In this document: positions 1 to 6,086 of the stretch, one piece after another
Numbering within the stretch: position 1 is the stretch's first letter
How the letters are laid out: every line of letters starts with the position of its first letter
Source: Bacteroidetes bacterium UBA2234
Lineage (GTDB): Bacteria; Bacteroidota; Bacteroidia; NS11-12g; UBA955
Direction of reading: 5' to 3'
NCBI GenBank assembly: GCA_002347985.1
Contig: DDYM01000020.1
Location: 1 to 9,960, forward strand
Length of the DNA: 9,960 bases
Notes under the pieces: generated by a model
What the model was told of the DNA's origin: nothing
The model's database searches: none
The model's input: the letters and a program-made list of their open reading frames with translations, nothing else
Translations under genes and position numbers: made by a program

Positions 1-42
1 GGATTGAGTGCTGATGGATTGAATGCATTACAGCGATTGTAA
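1..42 (+). CDS. 3' end of an unidentified gene (partial)
   Basis: Frame 1 is open from the window edge to a TAA at 40-42 and gives the C-terminal residues GLSADGLNALQRL. The other two plus frames hit stops within these first bases. A strong hairpin terminator starts 12 bases after the stop, which supports a real gene ending here. Thirteen residues are too few to identify the family. Confidence 0.5.
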   Translation, partial: GLSADGLNALQRL

Positions 43-53
43 CCGAACATATC

Positions 54-95
54 GAAAAGAAAAAAACCCAGCAAGGCTGGTTTTTTTTTCTTTTC
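54..95 (+). terminator. intrinsic terminator, probably bidirectional
   Basis: The core stem is CCAGC (68-72) and GCTGG (76-80) around the loop AAG, followed by nine T (81-89). The flanking A-rich arm (54-66) is complementary to the T-rich arm (81-95), so the full hairpin is much longer and symmetrical, with A tracts on one side and T tracts on the other. It fits termination of the plus-strand gene ending at 42 and could also stop minus-strand transcripts coming from the lipoprotein gene. Confidence 0.8.
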
Positions 96-209
96 GGGCG
101 GAGAGAGGGAATTTGCATTTTCGTTGCATTCCCATTAATAATCAATTAGTTACGCAATAAAAAAGTTTTTCACAGAAACCACAAATTAGAACCCTATTAA
201 CTTTTTGCC

Positions 210-324
210 TGTGTAAGTACGGCAAACCCACCACTACTTCCTTTTGAGTTGATTCATTAGACGGGGGCAATTTAGGGTTTTTTGCCGAATTTTATCCAGT
301 ACGAATTTTAGGTCTACTTACACA
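210..324. repeat. interrupted inverted repeat (possible MITE or IS remnant)
   Basis: TGTGTAAGTA (210-219) is the exact reverse complement of TACTTACACA (315-324). Inside it, CGGCAAACCC (220-229) pairs with GGGTTTTTTGCCG (275-287) apart from three extra T. A 9-bp direct repeat CGAATTTTA occurs at 286-294 and 302-310. The outer ends are TG and CA. There is no ORF between the arms and no obvious target-site duplication. The rest of the 276-base gap 96-371 holds only a weak bulged hairpin at 107-133. Confidence 0.5.
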
Positions 325-371
325 ATGATCTATTGCTATGCCGGTCCGTCGAATTCAATTAATTAAGTTTT

Positions 372-779
372 TTACTTGGCAGACAATTCAATGTACAAGG
401 TGTCGCCAGAATCAATAAATTCCATCCAAAGATCTTTCGCAGTCAATCTCTTGATATCATATCTCTCAATCGTACCATCATCATATCGGAAATCAATTGC
501 CTCTTTGTCTAATGCAAAATCCCATTTACCATGATCAATGTAGCCGCTTGATACCACGTTGAACTGCCCGTCTTTTTTCATTTCCCATGTGTAATCCAAA
601 AAGTTAGAAGTTACGTCAACGGAGGATAATTTCACTTTTTTGAATTCCCAAGTTGCCGCAACACGTGATTTTTTAGAACGAAGAGAAAGACCAGGGCCAT
701 CTTCATATTTTTTGCAACCCGACAGCGAAATGATGGTGCAAGCAGCACACATCAATGTAAAGTTTATTATTTTTTTCAT
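372..779 (-). CDS. small lipocalin-like lipoprotein
   Basis: The 135-residue product starts with a lipoprotein signal peptide: KK near the start, a hydrophobic stretch at about 4-20 and the lipobox LSGC, so Cys22 would be acylated. The mature start CKKYEDGP followed by a Ser/Lys stretch is typical of Bacteroidota surface or periplasmic lipoproteins. The rest looks like a short beta-rich lipocalin-like fold: TWEF at 43-46, GKWDF at 84-88 and a final strand pattern LTAKDLWMEF...TLYIEL. Family knowledge does not give a ligand, so no specific function is assigned. The gene stands alone, with the upstream side reaching the gene-poor stretch after 779. No clear TAnnTTTG box was found directly upstream. 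It is intact, with a standard ATG. Confidence 0.85.
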   Translation of the reverse strand: MKKIINFTLMCAACTIISLSGCKKYEDGPGLSLRSKKSRVAATWEFKKVKLSSVDVTSNFLDYTWEMKKDGQFNVVSSGYIDHGKWDFALDKEAIDFRYDDGTIERYDIKRLTAKDLWMEFIDSGDTLYIELSAK

Positions 780-1042
780 AAATCAAATCAACCAAATTGT
801 TATCTACATAAAAAACGGATTATCGCAACTCAACTGATTGAATTTTAAGGATTACCGCAAATTTCATCAATTCCAACCCACCATTGCCTACAACTCAGGT
901 TTCGGAAAATCTTAACTAAGCCTGTTTGCTGAACTCAAAAGATGTCGCAGCAACATGTTGGACTACTTAAACGATTACGAAGGACTCGCTGGTTTGTTGT
1001 AGCGTAACCATTAAATGAGTTGGCCAGAACATTCAAGGGGGG
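780..1042. other. non-coding stretch, nothing recognised
   Basis: Only very short open frames exist on either strand, for example a 21-codon frame starting at 942. None has a recognisable domain or good start context. It lies between the lipoprotein start and a probable gene remnant and may itself be decayed coding sequence. Confidence 0.5.
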
Positions 1043-1392
1043 TTATGATTTGAGTCGAATTTCAAATTCCACATAATCCCCCACCCAACTCTTTTTCGCG
1101 ACCACGATATGGGGTTTGTGCAAAGTATCGGTTATCGCGCCGAAACCAAAAGCACCTGCCCCATTGGGTCCATGATTGGCGATATAACTCATCGCACAAT
1201 ACCATTGCAATTGTTGCACCTGTGAAAACATAGAATTGAAGGGGATTGATACAGCAAAGAACTAGGGAGGCTCTGTAAATAACTAATTGGAATGCGCTCC
1301 AGTCCACAGCTGTGGACTCAGCTGATCGATTTCCCCGCCCGGTTGGCATTGTTCAGCGCATTGTTGACAATTGATTGAATTCTGGAAATCTC
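1043..1392 (-). pseudogene. probable frameshifted gene remnant, family not recognised
   Basis: Three minus-strand frames each contain a stretch that reads like real protein, in an order that could be joined. First, 1321-1392 gives 24 residues (EISRIQSIVNNALNNANRAG, then KSIS) ending at a TGA. Second, a frame open over 1062-1349 contains AFQLVIYRASL and YVFTGATIAMVL. Third, 1043-1231 contains SYIANHGPNGAGAFGFG and KSWVGDYVEFEIRLKS up to a stop. The third is the most convincing and ends like a true C-terminus. I infer one gene broken by two frameshifts. A small intact 62-codon gene at 1043-1231 is the alternative. No function is assigned. Confidence 0.4.
1301..1318. repeat. 18-bp perfect palindrome
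   Basis: AGTCCACAGCTGTGGACT is identical to its reverse complement, with no spacer. It lies inside the probable gene remnant, next to the TGA that ends its first frame (1318-1320 on the plus strand). It could be a regulator site, a cruciform-prone site or a scar. It has no direct relation to an intact promoter. Confidence 0.7.
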
Positions 1393-1421
1393 ACCAATTT
1401 TTTTACAACAATTAAACACCT

Positions 1422-2462
1422 TTAAACCACAAAATATGCAGTTGATTTACCTTGTCCTTCTTTCGTAATAATTCCTTTTGAAACCAATTCTCCCAAAGAC
1501 TTTTTAACTGTTGGCAATGCCATATCAAGTTTTTTTGCTATTTCTCCTGAGCCGCTCCCAGCATGGTTTTGAATAAAAAACAAAATGCGTTTATCACGTT
1601 GTGAAAGTGGCTTGTCCGTTCTGTTTTCCTCCAATTTACTCATCAATTGCTCTTGAATGTTTATCATACAGCTGCAAAAAAACGCAAGCCACTCTGTTAC
1701 GTTTTCTCCTGGTCTGTTGCGCTGTGTTTGCATGAGCACTTTGTAATACTCCGACTTCCTACTTTCAATCTCATGTTCAAAACTGACGTATTGAATCCAG
1801 GAATACCCATTTTTCAACAACAACAAACTGCCAAGCAATCTACTTAATCTTCCATTGCCATCCTGAAAAGGGTGAATGCTTAAAAACTCATACACAAACA
1901 GAGCTGCCTTAATTAAAGGAATTGTTTCCTTGTCATTATTATACCAATCAAACAACTGCATCATGGCATCTTGGGTTGCCAATCCTGGCTCCGTTGTTCT
2001 AAATACAATTTGTTTGGTTCCGTCAACCAAATTAGCCTCTACAGCATTACTAACTTGCTTGTAATTCCCTCTATGCCATGCATCCTTTTCTCCATGTTGC
2101 ATCAATATTTTATGCAAGTTTTTAATTTGGCTTTCTGACACGCCAATGGATTCATAGCTTTCAGTTATTATATCTAATGTTTCAAAATAGCCAGCCACTT
2201 CTTGCTCATCTCTTTCTTCTAATTTTGACACGTCTAAATTTCCAATCAACACCGCTACTTCATCATCAGTCATTTTAGAGCCTTCAATCCTAGTTGAAGC
2301 ACCTACACTTCTCACCGTAGCAATTGATTTTAGTTGCTTTAACGATGCTCCTTCACGCTTTTCTATGGAAGCCCAAGAAGCATCAAAACGATCTATTTTA
2401 CTCAGCTCAGTCATGAGTTTCATGCCCATGTCAAGCTTCAATGTATGTATTTTCAAACTCAT
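1422..2462 (-). CDS. class II Fic-domain protein (AMP transferase) with C-terminal winged helix
   Basis: The 346-residue product has the layout of SoFic-like proteins. The N-terminal helical region carries the inhibitory motif STRIEG at 56-61, matching (S/T)xxxE(G/N), with Glu60 the residue that in this class blocks productive ATP binding. The Fic core holds the intact catalytic motif HPFQDGNGR at 197-205, followed by LSR: His197 is the general base, Asp201 binds the metal and Arg205 the phosphates. Residues about 287-346 form a winged helix-turn-helix. From the family, it should transfer AMP to a protein hydroxyl and be self-restrained by the in-cis motif. The target is unknown. There is no partner gene in the next position, so it is not a FicA/FicT pair. 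Repeats over its promoter suggest autorepression, perhaps through its own winged helix (inference). The ATG at 2462 lies about 14 bases from the inferred transcription start. Confidence 0.93.
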   Translation of the reverse strand: MSLKIHTLKLDMGMKLMTELSKIDRFDASWASIEKREGASLKQLKSIATVRSVGASTRIEGSKMTDDEVAVLIGNLDVSKLEERDEQEVAGYFETLDIITESYESIGVSESQIKNLHKILMQHGEKDAWHRGNYKQVSNAVEANLVDGTKQIVFRTTEPGLATQDAMMQLFDWYNNDKETIPLIKAALFVYEFLSIHPFQDGNGRLSRLLGSLLLLKNGYSWIQYVSFEHEIESRKSEYYKVLMQTQRNRPGENVTEWLAFFCSCMINIQEQLMSKLEENRTDKPLSQRDKRILFFIQNHAGSGSGEIAKKLDMALPTVKKSLGELVSKGIITKEGQGKSTAYFVV

Positions 2463-2466
2463 AGAA

Positions 2467-2492
2467 TATACGTATTTATACGCAAATATACG
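2467..2492. promoter_or_regulatory. operator-like array 1: three TATACG hexamers at 10-bp period
   Basis: TATACG occurs at 2467-2472, 2477-2482 and 2487-2492, each exactly 10 bases after the last, so all face the same side of the helix. The array ends five bases before the fic start codon on the minus strand and covers the inferred -7 box and transcription start. A bound protein here should block transcription. Confidence 0.6.
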
Positions 2493-2512
2493 AAAAAAAC
2501 ATCTGATTCAAA
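2483..2512 (-). promoter_or_regulatory. Bacteroidota-type promoter of the class II fic gene
   Basis: On the minus strand, TTTG (2512-2509) is followed after 18 bases by TATATTTG (2490-2483), matching the phylum consensus TTTG / TAnnTTTG. Transcription would begin near 2476, giving a leader of about 14 bases before the ATG. The -7 box is interleaved with the third hexamer of the TATACG array. Confidence 0.6.
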
Positions 2513-2521
2513 CCCATAAAA

Positions 2522-2547
2522 TATCCGTATATATACGTAAATATACG
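2522..2547. promoter_or_regulatory. operator-like array 2: same hexamer at 10-bp period
   Basis: TATCCG (2522-2527), TATACG (2532-2537) and TATACG (2542-2547) repeat the layout of array 1, offset by 55 bp and lying just upstream of the inferred -33 box. The first two form the 12-bp palindrome CGTATATATACG (2526-2537). A further dyad, CGAATC-GA-GATTCG, follows at 2546-2559. Confidence 0.55.
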
Positions 2548-2577
2548 AATCGAGATTCGGAAAGCATGCTGGAATAA

Positions 2578-2714
2578 TTAAATAAATTGACCCATTTCGG
2601 TGGCTTATCATCACAAAATAGACGGGAATTGTATACGACCCTTTTGGATTCGAAATCCTGGGACCTAATGCAAGCGGCGCTGGCAGTCAATATGACCAAC
2701 TTTTACAAGGATGC
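2578..2714. other. gap between the two Fic modules
   Basis: No gene with a proper start is visible. A plus-strand frame is open over 2578-2718 (46 codons) but lacks an early ATG and a known domain. The stretch holds a short hairpin GGATT-CGA-AATCC (2646-2658) and part of an imperfect repeat that recurs upstream of mobile mystery protein A. Confidence 0.5.
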
Positions 2715-3308
2715 TTAAGAACGTGCGAACTTTATCAGTTGAGAAAAATCACCATTATCGGCCAATTTCAGCGCATTGAGATACATTTTACGCTGCTCAG
2801 AGCTATCAACCAAACTGCTATTACCCCAACTGAATTTATTCAATCCATACACATGCAAAGCAATCAAATCTGCCATGATTCTGGAATGCCTACCATTTCC
2901 ATTGGGGAAGCAATGAATAGATACCAAACGGTGCTTAAATCGGATTGCAATTTCTTCAGGTAGATAAGTCTGATGCTCAACCCAAAAATTTGCGTCTTCA
3001 ACGAGTAACCTTAGTTCCATTGATATTCTTGTCCAATCAATTCCGATGTTGGTTTCAGTTTTCCTAAATTGCCCAGCCCATTTCCATACCATTCCCAGCA
3101 TTCGTTTATGCAGCTGAATCATAAACTCTTCCGACAACACAGCTTTGATTTTTCTTTTAGAATTCAACCATTGTAGAGCTTCATTGATGTTGGTTTGCTC
3201 AAATTCATTCAATTGCTGCTGCGTGGAAATTGTTTTGATTTTCAAACCATTGATCTGCTCAGGGTCTAAAGGAGTTTGCCCTTCCTGATAGGTCAATATC
3301 AATCCCAT
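2715..3308 (-). CDS. mobile mystery protein B (Fic/Doc-fold protein)
   Basis: The 197-residue product matches mobile mystery protein B in size and layout: an N-terminal helical part, a WxWAGxFRxTxxNIGIDW-like segment at 75-92 (substrate flap region), and the Fic motif HCFPNGNGR at 132-140 followed by HSR. It is paired with protein A, as is usual for this family. The reaction is unknown. The canonical acidic metal ligand of HxFx(D/E)GNGR is Asn136 here, while His132 and Arg140 are kept, so ordinary AMP transfer is doubtful. It lacks an inhibitory (S/T)xxxE(G/N) motif that I can see. Its ATG lies inside the end of gene A (10-bp overlap, 3299-3308), so translation is likely coupled. The likely role is a toxin-like or defence-type effector controlled by A, by analogy with Fic/Doc toxins (inference). 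Confidence 0.88.
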   Translation of the reverse strand: MGLILTYQEGQTPLDPEQINGLKIKTISTQQQLNEFEQTNINEALQWLNSKRKIKAVLSEEFMIQLHKRMLGMVWKWAGQFRKTETNIGIDWTRISMELRLLVEDANFWVEHQTYLPEEIAIRFKHRLVSIHCFPNGNGRHSRIMADLIALHVYGLNKFSWGNSSLVDSSEQRKMYLNALKLADNGDFSQLIKFARS

Positions 3309-3763
3309 AGATTCTGAGGCATTTTACTCATGATATCCTTGGTCAGCCTTTCTAATTCTAGTTCCTGAGTTGAAGAATTGGTCTCTTGATCTTCCAATTT
3401 CATTGTTTGATTGGATTGGTTTAGAATTTCCTGCGCCTTTTTTCTGGCCTGTTTCTCAACAGCATTTTTGATAGAACCATCCTTCGGCTTGAAGTAATAC
3501 ACCAATTCCATATCCATTGCATTTGCCGCTTTTTTCAACGTGGCAAGTGATACTGAATCGGTCTGCTCTCTCTTTTCGAAATTAGTGAGCGCGCTGACCG
3601 AAACACCTACCCTTTCTGCAAGTTGTCTCAACGACATACCAAGGGCCAAACGCGCGGATTGAATCCAACCAGCCGATGTTTGCGCATTCTGTTTGCCCGA
3701 AACAAAGGATTGGATCAATTCATCCATTTGCTTTTGAATCAGTGTTTTTTGTATTGACGACAT
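3299..3763 (-). CDS. mobile mystery protein A (Xre-type HTH regulator)
   Basis: The 154-residue product is a helix-turn-helix protein. Residues about 34-86 fit the Xre/Cro fold, with SLRQLAERVGVSVSALTNFE at 44-63 as the DNA-binding unit, followed by the MELVYYFKP segment (85-93) typical of mobile mystery protein A. The C-terminal third (about 95-154) is charged and probably helical, and could contact protein B or mediate oligomers. It is the first gene of a two-gene operon and overlaps B by 10 bp. By analogy with toxin-antitoxin regulators it probably represses its own promoter. Three evenly spaced near-palindromic sites directly upstream fit this. The ATG at 3763 abuts the first of those sites. 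Confidence 0.9.
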   Translation of the reverse strand: MSSIQKTLIQKQMDELIQSFVSGKQNAQTSAGWIQSARLALGMSLRQLAERVGVSVSALTNFEKREQTDSVSLATLKKAANAMDMELVYYFKPKDGSIKNAVEKQARKKAQEILNQSNQTMKLEDQETNSSTQELELERLTKDIMSKMPQNLWD

Positions 3764-3841
3764 AACTTATAGGTTAAAATATTACACACAAATATACACC
3801 TTTAGGTTAAATTTAAAAACAAATCTTTAATCCTAAAGGTT
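3764..3841 (-). promoter_or_regulatory. three operator sites at exact 33-bp spacing upstream of mobile mystery protein A
   Basis: On the plus strand the sites are AACTTATAGGTT (3764-3775), CACCTTTAGGTT (3797-3808) and ATCCTAAAGGTT (3830-3841). On the minus strand all start AACCT and fit AACCTwwAgGtt, and all share the 8-mer AGGTTAAA at 3771, 3804 and 3837. Site 1 touches the start codon, site 2 touches the inferred -7 box, and site 3 lies upstream of the -33 position. Sites 2 and 3 also form a longer inverted repeat, ACCTTTAGG...CCTAAAGGT. Autorepression by the adjacent HTH protein is the likely function. Confidence 0.65.
3789..3823 (-). promoter_or_regulatory. probable promoter of the mobile mystery A-B operon
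   Basis: TATATTTG (3796-3789, minus) fits the -7 consensus TAnnTTTG. A TTTG is at 3823-3820, but the 23-base spacer is longer than usual. The box lies directly next to operator site 2, and the inferred start is near 3782. Confidence 0.45.
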
Positions 3842-4025
3842 AAAAAACACAAAAAACCAAAGTTCATTTCACCGATGAACCCATTCAAAAAAATGAAATA
3901 ATCTGACAAATTGACCATACCAAAGGACAGGAATACATAAGACCCTTTTTGCATTTTCAAAAAGGGGGCACCAGAAGGAAACCCAGTTGGCGTACAAACG
4001 CGAACATTTTCGGAAAGTAAAGAAC
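3842..4025. other. non-coding stretch with two hairpins
   Basis: GTTCAT/ATGAAC (3862-3867 and 3875-3880) forms a weak hairpin. CCCTTTTTG (3943-3951) pairs perfectly with CAAAAAGGG (3958-3966) around CATTTT. The second lacks a T tract on either strand, so it is not a standard terminator. The part at 3908-3950 resembles 2584-2645. No gene was found. Confidence 0.5.
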
Positions 4026-4062
4026 AAAAAAAAGTGTGTAAATCAACGACTTACACACTTTT
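4026..4062 (-). terminator. intrinsic terminator of the tRNA-Ser gene
   Basis: A perfect 12-bp stem, AAAAGTGTGTAA (4030-4041) with TTACACACTTTT (4051-4062) around a 9-base loop. On the minus strand the stem is followed by a T run. It sits 24 bases past the tRNA 3' end. Confidence 0.85.
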
Positions 4063-4086
4063 CAAACAGTTGCGAACTGTATCCAG

Positions 4087-4171
4087 CGGAGAGAGAGGGA
4101 TTCGAACCCCCGGACCTGTAACAGTCAACGGTTTTCAAGACCGCCGCATTCGACCGCTCTGCCATCTCTCC
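4087..4171 (-). tRNA. tRNA-Ser (anticodon UGA)
   Basis: The 85-base minus-strand gene has the acceptor stem GGAGAGA pairing with TCTCTCC, G as discriminator base, the T-arm sequence GGTTCGAATCC, a long class II variable arm, and the anticodon loop CTTGAAA with TGA at 4137-4135. It would read UCA and related serine codons. The CCA end is not encoded. A phylum-type promoter lies just upstream and a strong terminator downstream, so it is a single-gene unit. Confidence 0.96.
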
Positions 4172-4181
4172 AATGAGGGTG

Positions 4182-4213
4182 CAAAAATACGCCTTACGAA
4201 TGTCATTTGCAAA
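4182..4213 (-). promoter_or_regulatory. promoter of tRNA-Ser
   Basis: TTTG (4213-4210, minus) and TATTTTTG (4189-4182) are 20 bases apart, a good match to TTTG / TAnnTTTG. The start would fall about five bases before the mature tRNA 5' end. Confidence 0.65.
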
Positions 4214-4340
4214 GGATTCCTGAAAGTTGATGCTTTTTTACTTCGATAATTGCATTTTTATTGCCCTAACCCTTCACAAACCATTGAAACAAAGTAAATT
4301 GTTGGATATTTGGTACACAATTTGACAATCATCGATTCGT

Positions 4341-6086
4341 ATGGAAATCAATAAAGCATTCGCAAAAGTTTCCCTGTCTATGACAGTTTTTACCCTTTGG
4401 ACAATCGCCAACATCGGAGCGCAAAACTTGGAATTCCCGAAAAACATCCCGAGAACGCCAAGCAAACCGCAATTCAATCCACCGTCGCGACCCACGCAAC
4501 AATCCCCATCCAATCAACGTCCACCATCAATTCAAAATCGACCAAGAATACCCGCGCCTTCAACGCCATCCTACCCCTTTCCCATTTATTACCCCCAAAA
4601 CAGAACGCCTCAGCAAGTCGGTTCTGGCCAAATGTCTGAGCCTGTTTATTCGGCACCCCTTTATATTCCCGACAAAAACGGCGTAACCCACGTGCCATTT
4701 CTGAGCAGTCAAAATCAATTCAAAATGTACCATTGTCCCAATCCCGCGGTATACCAAGACCCTTGGTTGATCAAAACTGGCGCATTGGACACCTTAAAGG
4801 CGATGGCTCCCAAAATCGAGACGTTCGATATCAACCACGCAGAGAAGGCCTTTGAAATCAAAACAAAAACGGGAATCACTTTGAAGTTTCCTGAAAATGC
4901 TTTTTCCGATGCGATGGGCAACCCCGTTTTAGGCAGAGTTCAACTGAGTGTGCAACATTTTCAAAGCAAGACCGATTTCGCATCAGCCGGACTTAGCAGT
5001 AGCACGTCGGACGGACAAGCACTGGAAAGTGGTGGAATGATCGATATCAATGCCAAATCCGGAAATGCAGACGTTCGCATCGCCGATGGCAAATCCTATA
5101 AAATCGAGGGAAATTCGGCCTACAAAGAGGGTTTTGAAACGTTTTATGGCGTTGGCGGAAACCAAACCACTTGGACAAACAACCCGAATGCGGCCACTGC
5201 AAACAGTCAAACTGCCAACAATAGCGAGGGCAGCGACATAAAAAATAGAAAATTCACACTTTCGTTATTGCCCATCACCCGCTCAGTCAATGGCGTTGCG
5301 CACAGCTTGATCGTCAACGACCTAGGCGATGATATGCCCCTCAGTCAATGGTTTTACAACAATGCAAAAATCAGCAAAGACTTAAAAAAACGAATCAAAA
5401 TGGATGGTATTGTTTTCCCAGCGAGGTTAACATTCAGTAAAACGGGAGAAATCACAGACGTTCAATTGATTGATTCTTCTCAAGCCGCGAGCAGCATCAT
5501 CTCAGATCAATTCGATTATTTCCGCGAACTGTTAATGTCGGCTCCGAAAGCAAAATTCAACGACAGTTTTGGCCTGCCCGAATCAATTGTCATTCGCTTT
5601 TCCACTTTAGACGCCAACTTTAATACAATCAAACAATTACCCCTACCTCCGGTTGTCGCTGGATTGGGCAAAATGGCAACCAACAATGGCGGAAACTGGG
5701 CGTTGGAATCCTATTCAACCCACCTGGTCAACTGCGATCGATTTAGCAAATACAAAAAAAGCGACGATTCTATCACATACAAAGTGGATCATGCTAGGGC
5801 TCTGGTTTACTTGAATTTTAGCGATATCAACGCGTTGCTCGCACCCTCTACAATCAGACAAGAACAAACGGGTTATGCCTATGCGATGCATCAATTCCCC
5901 GAAGGTTCCCATGCTCGATTGATTGCAATTGTTTACGACCAACAAGGCGGTGTTCACTTGGAAGTATCTGACGTTTCTCCTGGAAATTACCATATCCAAA
6001 AAACCAGCAAATACCCATTCAACCAACTCACGGTAAGGGCGGCTTTTGAGATGATGCCAATGGACTTGTTTCCGGCAAAGAATTAA
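4341..6086 (+). CDS. secreted protein of unknown function with Pro-rich N-terminus
   Basis: The 581-residue product has a signal peptide (about 1-27, likely cut before QN of IGAQN) and no lipobox. A proline/glutamine/serine-rich linker spans about 32-92. Residues about 160-250 hold a beta-sandwich segment of a kind seen in Bacteroidota exported proteins: GITLKFPENAFSDAMGNPV, then TSDGQALESGGMIDINA. Residues about 350-405 (DGIVFPARLTFSKTGEITDV) resemble the TonB C-terminal pattern, but weakly. HLVNCDRFSKYK at 461-472 matches an NCDRF element I recall from other large Bacteroidota exported proteins. There is no C-terminal sorting domain, so periplasmic or outer-membrane-associated localisation is likely. 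The ATG at 4341 gives the better signal peptide, with Lys5 and Lys9 before the hydrophobic core. No function is assigned. Confidence 0.85.
   Translation: MEINKAFAKVSLSMTVFTLWTIANIGAQNLEFPKNIPRTPSKPQFNPPSRPTQQSPSNQRPPSIQNRPRIPAPSTPSYPFPIYYPQNRTPQQVGSGQMSEPVYSAPLYIPDKNGVTHVPFLSSQNQFKMYHCPNPAVYQDPWLIKTGALDTLKAMAPKIETFDINHAEKAFEIKTKTGITLKFPENAFSDAMGNPVLGRVQLSVQHFQSKTDFASAGLSSSTSDGQALESGGMIDINAKSGNADVRIADGKSYKIEGNSAYKEGFETFYGVGGNQTTWTNNPNAATANSQTANNSEGSDIKNRKFTLSLLPITRSVNGVAHSLIVNDLGDDMPLSQWFYNNAKISKDLKKRIKMDGIVFPARLTFSKTGEITDVQLIDSSQAASSIISDQFDYFRELLMSAPKAKFNDSFGLPESIVIRFSTLDANFNTIKQLPLPPVVAGLGKMATNNGGNWALESYSTHLVNCDRFSKYKKSDDSITYKVDHARALVYLNFSDINALLAPSTIRQEQTGYAYAMHQFPEGSHARLIAIVYDQQGGVHLEVSDVSPGNYHIQKTSKYPFNQLTVRAAFEMMPMDLFPAKN

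Noticed and set aside
942..1007. 21-codon basic peptide frame in the gene-poor stretch
   Set aside because: It is too short, lacks a promoter or domain, and competes with other short frames on both strands.
2578..2718. 46-codon plus-strand open frame (ends NMTNFYKDA)
   Set aside because: There is no ATG in its first 30 codons, no recognised domain, and it overlaps the end of mobile mystery protein B.
4030..4062. Shared ACTTACACA between the tRNA terminator and the inverted repeat at 315-324
   Set aside because: Nine bases in AT-rich hairpins, with different flanks and different stem layouts; chance is the simplest explanation.
4034..4249. 71-codon plus-strand open frame containing GERGIRTPGPVTV
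   Set aside because: It is the antisense reading of tRNA-Ser and its terminator, a well-known false gene pattern.
4397..4698. Open frames on both strands over the N-terminal part of the secreted protein
   Set aside because: They arise from the biased Pro/Gln/Ser codons of the main frame; the main frame has a signal peptide and runs 581 codons.
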